DNA from: JANQRZ01 sp965215165
GTDB lineage: Bacteria; Bacteroidota; Rhodothermia; Rhodothermales; JANQRZ01
Direction: 5' to 3'
Length of the DNA stretch: 64,000 bases
Assembly: GCA_965215165.1 (NCBI GenBank)
Contig: CBDCCX010000006.1
Coordinates: forward strand, 1,984,001-2,048,000
Position 1 is the stretch's first letter. Each line of letters opens with the position of its first letter. Positions 8,319 to 17,167 of the stretch are shown piece by piece. Position numbers and translations under genes: made by a program. A model generated the notes under the pieces. It was not told the origin of the DNA. It ran no database searches and saw nothing but the letters and a program-made list of their open reading frames with translations.

Positions 8319-9404
8319 CTACGGGTCGTTCTCGCGCCAGCGGAGGCGGGCCACGACCGGCCGGTGGTCCGAGAACTCGACCTTCGGGACGTGCGCCGCC
8401 ACGGCTTCCCACGCCGGGTCTGCCAGCACGACGTCGATCCGGACGAGCGGCCGGTCGGCGCGGTAGGTGCCGCCCCAGCCCGTGCCGGCGGCGCGGAACG
8501 CGTCGGTGCGGCCGGCCGCGAGCTGGCGGTAGGCCCAGTTGTCGGGGGTCGCGTTGAGGTCGCCCGAGAGCACCACCGGCAGCGTCTCGGCGGCGAGGCG
8601 GGCGGCGATCTGCTCGACCTCGGCGGCGCGGCGCTGGTAGGCGGTGCGGTAGCGCCGGAGCAGGGCCATCCACGTGCGCGGCGCGGGGCGCAGCGTCGTG
8701 TCCCACGGCTTTTCGACGCCGAACGAGCGGAGGTGGAGGTTGTAGTGGACCCCCTCGCGCCCGTGCCAGCGGAAGTGGGTGCGGACGTAGCGCGACGCGC
8801 CCGGGTCCGCCTCGCCGAGGACGTACTGTGCCTGGTCCAGCACGGCGAAGTCGCCCGGCGCACCGAGCCGGAGCAGGAGCGGAAGCTCGGTCGCCCCCTC
8901 CGGGATCGCGAGCCGGTAGCCGAGCGAGTCGGCGGCGGGCTGCACGTAGGAGACGATCACCGGGCGGTACGGCGGGCGTCGGTCGTGCTCGGCCTCCACC
9001 TCCTGGAGCGCGAGGAGGTCCGGGCGCTCGGCCGCGACGAGGTCGGCGACGGCCGCCGTCAGCCGCTCGGCGCTGTCGCCGTAGCGCGGCGCGTTGAGCG
9101 TCATCACCACCAGGTCGTCGTCGGCTGGTTCGGGCCGTGCCCCGAGCCGCTCGACCGGCACGATACGGAGCGCGACGACGCCGAGCACCACGGCGTGCAG
9201 CACCACGGCCGCCCACCGCCGCCGCAGCGCGAGGACAGCGGCCAGCCCGACCAGCACGAGGGCCGTGACCGGCAGCCCGACCGCGGCGAGCGCCGCCAGC
9301 CAGAACGGCCGGGGGTCCAGGTACGCCGCCGACCACCCCGCCGCCGCGAGCGCCAGCACGGCTCCGTCGAACAGGACGAACACGGACCAGAAGAGGCGGC
9401 GCAT
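8319..9404 (-). CDS. Membrane-anchored endonuclease/exonuclease/phosphatase-family protein
   Basis: A 361-residue protein with three hydrophobic segments in the first ~75 residues, then an EEP-superfamily domain. Visible signatures are DLVVMTLNAPRYG (start of the fold), LLALQEVEAE (metal-binding Glu), PVVLSGDLNATPDN (GDxN) and the C-terminal SDHRPVVARL (SDH). The domain probably faces the periplasm, as in other bacterial proteins of this layout. Substrate cannot be told from sequence: DNA, phospholipid head groups and other phosphodiesters are all handled by this superfamily. It lies 61 bases upstream of the L,D-transpeptidase gene on the same strand. Confidence 0.88.
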   Translation of the reverse strand: MRRLFWSVFVLFDGAVLALAAAGWSAAYLDPRPFWLAALAAVGLPVTALVLVGLAAVLALRRRWAAVVLHAVVLGVVALRIVPVERLGARPEPADDDLVVMTLNAPRYGDSAERLTAAVADLVAAERPDLLALQEVEAEHDRRPPYRPVIVSYVQPAADSLGYRLAIPEGATELPLLLRLGAPGDFAVLDQAQYVLGEADPGASRYVRTHFRWHGREGVHYNLHLRSFGVEKPWDTTLRPAPRTWMALLRRYRTAYQRRAAEVEQIAARLAAETLPVVLSGDLNATPDNWAYRQLAAGRTDAFRAAGTGWGGTYRADRPLVRIDVVLADPAWEAVAAHVPKVEFSDHRPVVARLRWRENDP

Positions 9405-9470
9405 AGGATGGAGGATAGACGGCGGCGAGTGGAGCAGAACGGCAGTTTATGCCCCCGCCACCGTTCATCC

Positions 9471-10451
9471 TCACTCGTCCTGACTGGCCTCGTAGAGAAT
9501 ACGCTTCTCGTCCTCGGTGAGCGCGTCGTAGCCGCGCTCGTTGATCTTGTCGAGGATGCGGTCGATGTCGGCCGGGCCGGTTGGGGCCGGGTCGGGTGGT
9601 CGGCGGCGTTTCGGGCGGCTCGGCGGGTCAGGGCGCGGCCGGCGGCGGGGTTCCGGCTCGCTCGCGCCGCGCCCAGCGAGCCACCGCTCCAGGCGCGAGA
9701 GCATGCCCTCGCCCTCGCCCGGTGCGCGCGCGCTGGAAGACGACGGCGCGCTGCCGTAGGACGCCGTGCGCGAGGGGAAGAACGCCTGCGCCCACGCGGC
9801 CAGGTCGGTGCCGTTCTGCTGCGCCTTGCCGAAGAGATAGCCGACCCCGGCCCCGCCGAGGTAGACGAACACGAGCGCCGGGTGGCCCAGCGAGAACAGC
9901 ACCAGGAGCACCAGGAAGCCGATAGCCAGCCACTTCAGCGGCACCACGCCGAGCAGAAACAGCCCGATTCCCCGGTTCGGGTGGAGCGTCGCCACGCAGC
10001 AGAGCACCCCGAAGACCGCCGCCATCGAACCGGCGACCGGGAACAGCCGGCCCTCGGGCACGATGGTCCCGGCGAGGACCGCCAGCAGCGCGCCGCCCAG
10101 GGCCGTCAGCACGTAGAGGCCGAAGAGCCGGTGGCTGCCGTAGGTCTCCTCGTAGTCGCGCCCCATCCAGTAGAGCCAGAGCATGTCGAACGCGAACCCG
10201 ATCAGCCCCCAGAAGCCGAGCTCGAGGTGGAGCACGCTATAGGTCAGGAGCTGCCAGGGCCGGAAGAGCGGGGTCGGCAGCTCCGGGTTGAGCGCGAGGT
10301 ACTCGGCCACGAACCGCGCCGCCGGCTGCGAGAGGCTCACGAAGATCCACGCCACGAAGAAGACCGCGTTGACGGTCATCAGCAAACGCAGCGCGGGCGG
10401 CAACAAGGTGTACCAACGCCGGAAGCGGTCGAGGGGAGATTCTCCGTTCAT
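9471..10451 (-). CDS. Rhomboid-fold protein lacking catalytic residues, with C-terminal DUF6576-like motif
   Basis: A 326-residue membrane protein of the rhomboid fold (about six helices, residues 20-210), then a Pro/Arg-rich linker and a C-terminal segment (DIDRILDKINERGYDALTED) like the DUF6576 motif that follows rhomboids in Bacteroidota. The active-site loop reads AGSMAAVFG, so Met143 stands where GxSG rhomboids have the nucleophilic Ser. The helix-6 motif is FVYLGG (Tyr197) instead of AHLGG. The HxxxxHxxxN stretch of helix 2 is also lost. It should therefore be a pseudoprotease. The ATG at 10449-10451 is used. It lies 161 bases downstream of an apparently active rhomboid on the same strand. 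Confidence 0.85.
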   Translation of the reverse strand: MNGESPLDRFRRWYTLLPPALRLLMTVNAVFFVAWIFVSLSQPAARFVAEYLALNPELPTPLFRPWQLLTYSVLHLELGFWGLIGFAFDMLWLYWMGRDYEETYGSHRLFGLYVLTALGGALLAVLAGTIVPEGRLFPVAGSMAAVFGVLCCVATLHPNRGIGLFLLGVVPLKWLAIGFLVLLVLFSLGHPALVFVYLGGAGVGYLFGKAQQNGTDLAAWAQAFFPSRTASYGSAPSSSSARAPGEGEGMLSRLERWLAGRGASEPEPRRRPRPDPPSRPKRRRPPDPAPTGPADIDRILDKINERGYDALTEDEKRILYEASQDE

Positions 10452-10612
10452 AGCGCGGGGCGAGAGGGCAAGGACGGCGTGGAGAGGAGGGCTATGACGG
10501 CGTGGGAATGGAGGGTGGGGAGGAACTGGCTGACCCCCCGTTCTTTGCACCTACGGTTCAGGAAAAGGTCCCCCCTTGCTCTCCTTTGCTTCCACGCCCT
10601 ATCAACTCCCTG

Positions 10613-11317
10613 CTAGTATACCGAGCGTTGCGGCTGGGGTCCAACGGGCAGCTTGCCGCGCCAGTATTGGATCAGCACGAATCCGGCCAGTGCGCCGCCG
10701 AGGTGGGCGAAGTTCGCCACGCCCGCCTGCGTCCCGGTGACGCCTGCGAAGAGCTGGAGCACGATCAGGCCCGTCACGAACCACTTCGCCTTGAGCGGGA
10801 TCGGCGGGAAGATCAGCATCACCCGCTCCTCGGGGTACATCATCCCGAAGGCCAAGAGCACCCCGAAGACGCCGCCCGACGCACCGACCGTCGGCACGAT
10901 CACCGGGTCGCCGAGTCCGAAGAGGAACGGAGCCGAGGTCACGAGGAGCTGCGTCACGCTCGCGCCGATGACGCAGAAGAAGTAGAAGAACGCGAAGCGC
11001 CCGCTGCCCCACGTGTTCTCGATCCGCATCCCGAACATCCACAGCCCGAACATATTGAACAGGATGTGCCCGAACCCGCCGTGCAGAAACGCCGTCGTGA
11101 TGAGCTGCCACGGGTAGAACTGCGGCACGGCTTGCAGCCCGCCGGAGCGCCCCATCGTCACGTCGGGCGTGCCGGCCGGCCACAGCGCGAACCAGGTGAA
11201 GAGCAGGCTCTGGAGCTGCGGCGCAAGCGTGGCGAAGAACGCGAGGCCGTTGATGATCAGCAGGTTCTTGATCACCGGCGGCATCACGGACCACGTCGGC
11301 GGGGCGTAGGCGGACAT
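10613..11317 (-). CDS. Rhomboid-family intramembrane serine protease (active-site residues present)
   Basis: A 234-residue six-helix membrane protease that cleaves transmembrane segments of other proteins. All key features are visible: HGGFGHILFNM at residues 79-89 (oxyanion His/Asn), VGASGGVFG with nucleophile Ser147, and NFAHLGGALAG with catalytic His205. The ATG at 11315-11317 is the natural start. The downstream gene encodes a second rhomboid that has lost all these residues. The two may act as a pair, the inactive one binding or delivering substrates; this is inference from gene order only. Confidence 0.93.
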   Translation of the reverse strand: MSAYAPPTWSVMPPVIKNLLIINGLAFFATLAPQLQSLLFTWFALWPAGTPDVTMGRSGGLQAVPQFYPWQLITTAFLHGGFGHILFNMFGLWMFGMRIENTWGSGRFAFFYFFCVIGASVTQLLVTSAPFLFGLGDPVIVPTVGASGGVFGVLLAFGMMYPEERVMLIFPPIPLKAKWFVTGLIVLQLFAGVTGTQAGVANFAHLGGALAGFVLIQYWRGKLPVGPQPQRSVY

Positions 11318-11422
11318 TCAGCGGGGCGGCAGACTCTGGGTGTCGGGCGTGCTCGAACGAGTCGCCTGAGCGAAGGTTGCGCCGCCCGAGTAGAAGAACG
11401 GAGGAGGGAAGAGCGGACGATC

Positions 11423-11498
11423 GTAGGGGCGAATGGCGTTCGCCCGACCCGGTGTCCGGCGCTCTTCCCGACCAGGCGCAATGCCTTGCGCCTCTACG
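11423..11498. repeat. Intergenic palindromic repeat, GTAGGGGCG family (copy 1, compound)
   Basis: Starts GTAGGGGCGAATGGCG and closes with CGCCTCTACG. Two inner hairpins are visible: GGGCGAA paired with TTCGCCC, and AGGCGCAA paired with TTGCGCCT. It sits in front of the LpxH-like gene. Related copies are at 32564, 42600 and 51268, also beside gene starts. Confidence 0.7.
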
Positions 11499-11558
11499 GA
11501 CACACGTCCCCAGGCGCCGTATCCTTCCACGCTTCCGCCCTCCCCGATCCTTGCTCCT

Positions 11559-12371
11559 CTGTACCTCTTCCTCTCCGACCTCCACCTCGGGCGCGGCACC
11601 GCCGCCGAGAGCCGCGCCGCCGAGCGCGACGCCGTCGCCCTGCTCGCCGCGCAGGAGCCGGCGGTGCGCGCCGCCGTCGAGGCCGGGCGCGGGGGCGGCC
11701 TGTTCCTCGTCGGCGACCTCTTCAACGGCTACATCGAGTACCGGCACCTGGTGCCGAAGGGCTTCGTCCGGCTGCAGGCGGCGCTCGCGGCGTGGACCGA
11801 CGCCGGGCTGCCGGTGACCTATCTCGTCGGCAACCGCGACCCGTGGCACCTGGACTATTTCGAGACCGAGCTGGGCGTCCGGCTCGTGCGCGACGCGCTC
11901 ACGGCCCGGCTCCACGGCGTCGAGGCCTACCTCGCCCACGGCGACGGGTGGGTGGCCTCGGACCGGACCTACAACCTCGTCAAACCGCTGCTCCGGCACC
12001 CCCTCGCCTACCGCGCCTATCGGACCCTCACGCCCGGCGACTGGGGCTTCCGCCTCGCCCGCTGGGTGTCGCGGCGCGGCGAAGGCCGGCCGGGCGGCAC
12101 CGGCGCGCCCGAAAACCGGTTCGTCAAAGACCTCCGCGCCGCCGCCCGCCACCGCCTGGCTACGACGGCCGCAGACCTGGCCGTGTTCGGGCACACGCAC
12201 GCGGCCGAGCTGAGCGTCTGGCCCGAGGGGACCTACCTCAACCCCGGCTACTGGTTCGCCGACCGCACCTTCGCGCGGCTCGACGCCGACGGCCTCGCGC
12301 TCTTGCGCTGGACGGGGAGCGAAGCCGAACTTATCATGCACGCGGAACCTCCGCCGGAGCGCCGGTACTAA
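11559..12371 (+). CDS. UDP-2,3-diacylglucosamine diphosphatase-like metallophosphoesterase
   Basis: About 270 residues of calcineurin-like phosphoesterase resembling LpxH, which releases lipid X from UDP-diacylglucosamine in lipid A synthesis. Metal-binding motifs are visible in order: FLSDLHLG, LVGDLFNGY, VGNRDPWH (the GNRD form typical of LpxH), YLAHGDG and FGHTHAAEL. The start is uncertain. The protein fold begins with LYLFLSDLHLG, for which CTG at 11559 is the nearest possible start. In-frame ATGs further upstream fall inside a palindromic repeat and would add residues with no family similarity. The gene is divergent from the rhomboid pair and followed 81 bases later by PBP1A. Confidence 0.82.
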   Translation: MYLFLSDLHLGRGTAAESRAAERDAVALLAAQEPAVRAAVEAGRGGGLFLVGDLFNGYIEYRHLVPKGFVRLQAALAAWTDAGLPVTYLVGNRDPWHLDYFETELGVRLVRDALTARLHGVEAYLAHGDGWVASDRTYNLVKPLLRHPLAYRAYRTLTPGDWGFRLARWVSRRGEGRPGGTGAPENRFVKDLRAAARHRLATTAADLAVFGHTHAAELSVWPEGTYLNPGYWFADRTFARLDADGLALLRWTGSEAELIMHAEPPPERRY

Positions 12372-12452
12372 CCCCGACGCGCCGGCCGTTTTGAGGCCCG
12401 CCCGCCCCGGCCGCTCTCCCGCCACCCGCTGCTGCCACCCGCTGCGCCCGCC

Positions 12453-14831
12453 ATGACTGAAGCGCCCTACACCGACGACGAACTCCAGCGCTACTTCGAG
12501 GACCCCGAGGCGCGGCACGGCGCACCCTCGGGTGGCTCGCCCTCGGGAGGCTCGCCCTCGGACGCCGAGGTCCGCCGCCGCACGAGGAAGACGTTCACCG
12601 TCCTCGGCCTCGGGGTCGGGGCCGTCGCGCTGGCGGTACTGCTGTGGCTCGTCGCGCTCTGGTTCACGCTTCCGCCGACCGAGCTGATCGAGAACCCGGA
12701 GCACCTGGAGTCGACCGTGGCCTTCACCGCCGACGGGGTCGAGCTGTCGCGCTACTACCTCGGCCAGAACCGGACATGGGTGACCGCCGGCGAGATCTCG
12801 CCCGAGATGACCAAGGCCCTCGTGGCGCTCGAGGACCGGCGGTTCTACGGACACTGGGGCGTGGACATGCGCGGCTGGGGGGCCGTCGGCGTCGGCGTGC
12901 TCACCGGCAAGGGCATCCGCGGCGCGAGCACCATCACGATGCAGCTCGCGCGCAACCTCTACGAAGCCGTCGGGACCGACATCACGGTCACGCGCAAGGT
13001 CAAGGAGATCCTCACCGCGATCCAGCTCGAGCGGCGCTACACCAAGGACGAGATCGCCGAGATGTACCTCAACACCGTGCCGTGGAGCTACAACGCCTTC
13101 GGCATCGAGGCCGCCGCCCAGACCTACTTCAACAAGCCCGCCTCGGCCCTCGACACCGACGAGGCCGCGATCCTGGTCGGGATGCTCAAGGGCCCGAGCC
13201 GCTACAACCCGGTCTCGCACCCCGAGCGCGCCCGCGCCCGGCGCGACTTGGTGATGGCCGCCATGATGCGCGAGGGGATGCTCGACCGCGCCCGCTACGA
13301 CGCGCTCCGCGCCGACTCCATCGCGCTCGACTTCAAGCCCTACTCCCACACCGACAACCTGGCCCCGCACGTCGCTGAGATCCTCCGTAAGCAGCTCAAG
13401 GACTGGGGCGACGAGAACGGCTACGACATCTACTCCGACGGCCTGGTGGTCCACACCTCCATCGACAGCCGCATCCAGGCGATGGCCCAGCAGGCTGTCA
13501 CCGAGCAGACGCAGAAGCTCCAGAACGTCGTCGACGTCGAGTGGGCGGCCCCGCGGTCGTTCTTCTCGAAGTACGAAGACCAGTACGGCGAGTACCTCGC
13601 CTCGAACGACGTCGACCCGTGGGCCTACTTCTGGAACAGCAAGGCCAACCTGGTCGATGCTTTCGTGCGCGACACCGACCGCTGGCGCGCGCTCCGCCGC
13701 GAGGGGGCCGAGCGCGACGCCGCCGTGGCGCAGCTCCGGCAGGACGAGGCGTTCATGGACTCGCTCAAAACCGTCAAGACGAGGCTCGAAGCGGGCTTCG
13801 TCGCCGTCGACCCGCACACGGGCTACGTCAAGGCGTGGGTCGGCGGGCGCGACTTCGTCACCGACAAGTTCGATCACGTCAAGACGGCTCGCCGGCAGCC
13901 GGGCTCGACCTTCAAACCGTTCGTCTACATCGCCGCCATCGACAACGGCTACTCGCCGTACTACCGGCTGATGGACTCGTCGTTCGTCTGGCGGCAGCCG
14001 CCGCTGGAGCCGTGGCGGCCGAAGAACTCGGGCGGCATGACCGGCGGCTACGTCACCCTCCGCACCGCGCTCGGGCAGTCGAAGAACATCCCGACGGCGC
14101 GGCTCACCCAGGAGGTCGGCCCGGCGACGGTCGCGACCTACGCCAAGCGGCTCGGGGTGGAGAGCCCCGTCGAGGCCGTCCGCTCGATCGGCCTGGGCGT
14201 CTCGGACGTGACGCTGCTGGAGATGGTCGGGGCGTACTCGACGCTCGCCAACGGCGGGGTCTACAACGAGCCGCAGCTCATCACGCGCATCGAGGACCGG
14301 CAGGGGAACGTGATCGCGCGCTTCGAGCCGGTGGGCCGCGAGGCGCTGAGCGCGAGCACGGCCTACACGGTGGTCGACATGATGCGCGAGGTCGTCGACA
14401 ACGGCACGGGGCAGCGCATCCGCTGGAAGTTCGGCGTGCGCGGGCCGGACTTCGCCGGCAAGACCGGCACCACGCAGGAGAGCGCCGACGGCTGGTTCAT
14501 GCTGATGCACCCGGACCTGGTGGCCGGCGCGTGGGTCGGCTGGAACGACCGCCGCGTGGCCTTCCGCACCGGCTGGTGGGGCCAGGGCGCGCACAACGCC
14601 CTCCACGTCGTGGGCGACTTCGTGCAGCGGCTCGACGCCTCGGACACCGAGCTGGCGACCGCGCTGGAGCGCGACCGCTTCGAGCCGCCGAGCGGCTACG
14701 TCCGCCCCGCCGCCCCGCCGCCGCGCCACGACCCCGACGACGGCCGCACCGCCGTGCAGCGCCTCCGCGACCGCTGGGAGCAGCGCCAGCGCGAGCGCCG
14801 CACCGAGGGCAGCGGCCGCATCGGCTGGTGA
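12453..14831 (+). CDS. Penicillin-binding protein 1A (bifunctional transglycosylase/transpeptidase)
   Basis: A 792-residue class A PBP that polymerises glycan strands and cross-links peptides in the periplasm. A short cytoplasmic head carries two SGGSP repeats, followed by one anchor helix (residues ~47-72). The GT51 domain spans about 100-290, with catalytic Glu127 in ALEDRRFYGHWG. The transpeptidase domain has SxxK at Ser485 (PGSTFKPF), SKN at 543-545 and KTGT at 670-673. An insert of about 90 residues between the domains (~355-445) is rich in charged residues. The Arg-rich C-terminal tail (~735-792) is probably disordered. The ATG at 12453 fits the head-anchor layout. Confidence 0.95.
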   Translation: MTEAPYTDDELQRYFEDPEARHGAPSGGSPSGGSPSDAEVRRRTRKTFTVLGLGVGAVALAVLLWLVALWFTLPPTELIENPEHLESTVAFTADGVELSRYYLGQNRTWVTAGEISPEMTKALVALEDRRFYGHWGVDMRGWGAVGVGVLTGKGIRGASTITMQLARNLYEAVGTDITVTRKVKEILTAIQLERRYTKDEIAEMYLNTVPWSYNAFGIEAAAQTYFNKPASALDTDEAAILVGMLKGPSRYNPVSHPERARARRDLVMAAMMREGMLDRARYDALRADSIALDFKPYSHTDNLAPHVAEILRKQLKDWGDENGYDIYSDGLVVHTSIDSRIQAMAQQAVTEQTQKLQNVVDVEWAAPRSFFSKYEDQYGEYLASNDVDPWAYFWNSKANLVDAFVRDTDRWRALRREGAERDAAVAQLRQDEAFMDSLKTVKTRLEAGFVAVDPHTGYVKAWVGGRDFVTDKFDHVKTARRQPGSTFKPFVYIAAIDNGYSPYYRLMDSSFVWRQPPLEPWRPKNSGGMTGGYVTLRTALGQSKNIPTARLTQEVGPATVATYAKRLGVESPVEAVRSIGLGVSDVTLLEMVGAYSTLANGGVYNEPQLITRIEDRQGNVIARFEPVGREALSASTAYTVVDMMREVVDNGTGQRIRWKFGVRGPDFAGKTGTTQESADGWFMLMHPDLVAGAWVGWNDRRVAFRTGWWGQGAHNALHVVGDFVQRLDASDTELATALERDRFEPPSGYVRPAAPPPRHDPDDGRTAVQRLRDRWEQRQRERRTEGSGRIGW

Positions 14832-14841
14832 GGCTGTCGCC

Positions 14842-14943
14842 ATCGGGGGAGTGGATGATCGGAGGATTGAGGAATGGGGAAAGGACTTCATCGCCGAAAT
14901 AGCTTTCCAGTCCTCCGGTCCCTCAATCCTTCAATCCCCCGAT
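14842..14943. repeat. Nested inverted repeat between PBP1A and sbcD (ATCGGGGG family, copy 1)
   Basis: An outer arm ATCGGGGG (14842-14849) is matched by CCCCCGAT (14936-14943). An inner arm GGATTGAGG (14864-14872) is matched by CCTCAATCC (14921-14929). The word order ATCGGGGG...GATCGGAGGATTGAGG recurs near 53898. Purine-rich on one strand; no coding capacity. Confidence 0.6.
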
Positions 14944-14947
14944 AGCA

Positions 14948-16198
14948 GTGAAACTGCTCCACACGGCCGACATCCACCTCGGCTACGAGACCCACGGCCG
15001 GCTCAACCCCGAGACCGGGCTGAACTCGCGCCTCCACGACTTCGCGGCGTCCTTCCGGTTCATGGTCGAGCGCGCCATCGCCGAGGACGTGGACCTGTTC
15101 CTCTTCTGCGGCGACGCCTACCGCACCGCCGACCCCACGCCGACCCAGCAGAAGCTCTTCGCCGAGTGCCTCCGGCCCGTCGCCGCGGCCGGCATCCCGA
15201 TCGCCATGATCGTCGGCAACCACGACCATCCGGTGTCGTTCGGCAAGGCCTCGAGCGTGGACATCTTCGGCTACCTCTCGGGCGACGTCCACCTCTACCG
15301 CCGCCCGACCGTCGACCGGATCGAGACGAAAGCGGGGCCGCTGCAGCTCGTCGCCCTCCCGTGGCCGATCCGCTCGATCCTGCTCTCCAAGGAGGAGCAC
15401 CGCAAGAAGACGCCCGAGGAGGTCCGCACCTTCATCGAGGAGCTGTACGCGGGCTTCGTGCAGCAGGCGGCGACCGAACTCGACCCGGCGCTGCCGGCGG
15501 TCGTGGCCGGGCACTTCACAGTGCAGGGGGCCGAGGTCGGCGGCAGCGAGCGGACGAGCCTGATCGCGCACGAGCCGAAGTTCACCGTCGGCCAGCTCAC
15601 CCCGGCCGGGATCGACTACGTCGCGCTCGGGCACATCCACAAGTACCAGGACCGCAACGAGGAGGCGTTCCGGCGCGGCGACGGCCCGCCGGTGGTCTAC
15701 CCGTCCTCGCTGGAGCGGATCTCGTTCAAGGAGCACGACGCCGAGAAGGGCTTCGTGCTCGTCGACATCACCGTGGCCGACGGAGTCAAGAAGACGGACT
15801 ACACCTTCGTCCCGACCCCCGCCCGGCGCTTCGTCCCCATCGAGGTCGACGCCACGGAGGCGGCCGACCCGACGAGCGCCATCGTCGGCGCGATCAGGCG
15901 GCGCGAGGTGCGCGACGCCGTGGTCCGGGTCCGGTACCGGGTCGACGAGTCGCAGGTGCCGCTTGTGGACCTGCGCGCCATCCGCGACGCCCTCGCCGAG
16001 GCCGACACCGTGGCCGCCGTCGAGCGCGTCGTAGACCCGGCCGAGCGCAAGCGGACGAGCAGCGTGCGCCCCGACGCCGGCCTGAAGGAGGCGATGGGCC
16101 AGTACGTGGCGCAGCACGAGAACCTCGCCCCGCTCCGGGACGACCTGCTCGCCGCCGCACTCGAGATCGAGCACCTGGTGGACGGAGGCAGTCAGTAG
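14948..16198 (+). CDS. sbcD: DNA repair exonuclease SbcD/Mre11-type nuclease subunit
   Basis: A 416-residue Mre11/SbcD metallophosphoesterase, which with SbcC processes hairpins and double-strand ends. Motifs in order: LLHTADIHLGY, LFLFCGDAYR, IVGNHDHP, VVAGHFTVQG and VALGHIHKYQ. The C-terminal capping region is poorly conserved. The start is GTG at 14948. No sbcC gene follows, unlike most bacteria where sbcDC are adjacent; the next gene is convergent ispE, and the two stops overlap by 7 bases. The nuclease presumably works with an SbcC encoded elsewhere. Confidence 0.9.
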   Translation: MKLLHTADIHLGYETHGRLNPETGLNSRLHDFAASFRFMVERAIAEDVDLFLFCGDAYRTADPTPTQQKLFAECLRPVAAAGIPIAMIVGNHDHPVSFGKASSVDIFGYLSGDVHLYRRPTVDRIETKAGPLQLVALPWPIRSILLSKEEHRKKTPEEVRTFIEELYAGFVQQAATELDPALPAVVAGHFTVQGAEVGGSERTSLIAHEPKFTVGQLTPAGIDYVALGHIHKYQDRNEEAFRRGDGPPVVYPSSLERISFKEHDAEKGFVLVDITVADGVKKTDYTFVPTPARRFVPIEVDATEAADPTSAIVGAIRRREVRDAVVRVRYRVDESQVPLVDLRAIRDALAEADTVAAVERVVDPAERKRTSSVRPDAGLKEAMGQYVAQHENLAPLRDDLLAAALEIEHLVDGGSQ

Positions 16199-17061
16199 GC
16201 GGAGGAGGAGACCCACGTCTGAGCGCCGTCCCCCGACGCCTCGGCCGCCGCTCTCTCGGCGTCGCCCTGCCGCTCGAAGATGCCGAAGACGGCCGCGCCG
16301 GAGCCGGACAGCGCGGCGTAGCCCGCCCCCGCGTCGAGCAGCCGCTGCCGGGCCGCCTGAACCTCGGGGTGACGAGCGAGGATCGGAGCCTCGAAGTCGT
16401 TGACGAGGTCGCGCCGCCAGCGGGCGAGGTCGTTCGAGCGGACGACGGCGCGGAGGGCGGGGCGCGCCCGGTCGTTCGGGCGCACGAGGGCATAGGCCTC
16501 GGCCGTCGAGACCTGCACCGGCGGCATCACCACGGCGAGCGCGAACGGCAGGCGGTACGGCTCGGCCGGCGTGCCCAGCGGCTCCAGAAGGTCGCCTCGG
16601 CCCGTGGCGAGCATCGCGTGGTCGTGCAGAAAGAACGGCACGTCCGAGCCGAGCGTGGCGGCGAGGGCGTGCAGCCTGGCCGGCGCTAGGTCCAGGTCCC
16701 AGAGGTCGGCGAGCAGGCGGAGCGTCCAGGCCGCGTCGGAGGAGCCGCCGCCCAGGCCGGCCCCGTGCGGCACGCGCTTGTCGAGGTGCAGCGCGCCGCG
16801 TAGCTCGGTGCCCGTTTCGGCGGCGAGCGCGCGGGCGGCGCGGACGCACAGGTTCCGCTCGTCGGTCGGCAGCGACGCATCAGAGCAAGTGAAGCCGAAG
16901 GGCTCGGCGGGCCGCACCGTCAGCCGGTCGTGCCAGCCGATGGGGAGCAGCACCGTCTCGATGTCGTGGAAGCCGTCGGCGCGGCGGCGCAGGACGTGGA
17001 GGCCGAGGTTGATCTTTGCGGGAGCGCAGCGAAGCATGGCAGGCGAGGCGACGGTACTCAT
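16192..17061 (-). CDS. ispE: 4-diphosphocytidyl-2-C-methyl-D-erythritol kinase IspE
   Basis: A 289-residue GHMP kinase that phosphorylates CDP-methylerythritol, the fourth step of the non-mevalonate isoprenoid pathway. Visible motifs are APAKINLGLHVLRRRADGFHDI near the N-terminus (here residues 13-34), the ATP-binding PHGAGLGGGSSDAAW and the C-terminal LSGSGAAVFGIF. The ATG at 17059-17061 is used; an ATG at 17037 would also retain the whole family core. The tail overlaps sbcD by 7 bases in convergent orientation. Its upstream side is divergent from the exopolysaccharide locus. Confidence 0.95.
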   Translation of the reverse strand: MSTVASPAMLRCAPAKINLGLHVLRRRADGFHDIETVLLPIGWHDRLTVRPAEPFGFTCSDASLPTDERNLCVRAARALAAETGTELRGALHLDKRVPHGAGLGGGSSDAAWTLRLLADLWDLDLAPARLHALAATLGSDVPFFLHDHAMLATGRGDLLEPLGTPAEPYRLPFALAVVMPPVQVSTAEAYALVRPNDRARPALRAVVRSNDLARWRRDLVNDFEAPILARHPEVQAARQRLLDAGAGYAALSGSGAAVFGIFERQGDAERAAAEASGDGAQTWVSSSAY

Positions 17062-17144
17062 TTTCGGCGAAAATGGGGCGAGGAGGCTCCGGGGCGGCCC
17101 GGTCTGTCTTGCCCCGGCTTGAGGCCTCCCGTAGCTTGGCACTC

Positions 17145-17152
17145 TAATTTCG
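17145..17152 (+). promoter_or_regulatory. Candidate -7 element of the exopolysaccharide operon
   Basis: TAATTTCG fits the Bacteroidota -7 pattern TAnnTTTG and lies 15 bases before the first exopolysaccharide gene. A TTG 23 bases upstream of it could serve as the -33 element. Inferred from pattern and position only. Confidence 0.4.
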
Positions 17153-17167
17153 CACCCGTCTGCCTAC

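Noticed and set aside
11433..11558. Earlier ATG start for the LpxH-like gene
   Set aside because: It would start inside a palindromic repeat and add a Pro/Arg/Ser-rich leader unrelated to LpxH. The true start remains uncertain.
10602..14891. Very long open frame on the minus strand across PBP1A, and similar long frames opposite aspS-, leuS- and antiporter-type genes
   Set aside because: High GC makes stop codons rare in the antisense frame of real genes. The products are Arg/Ala/Pro/Asp-rich and match no family, while the other strand encodes clear enzymes.
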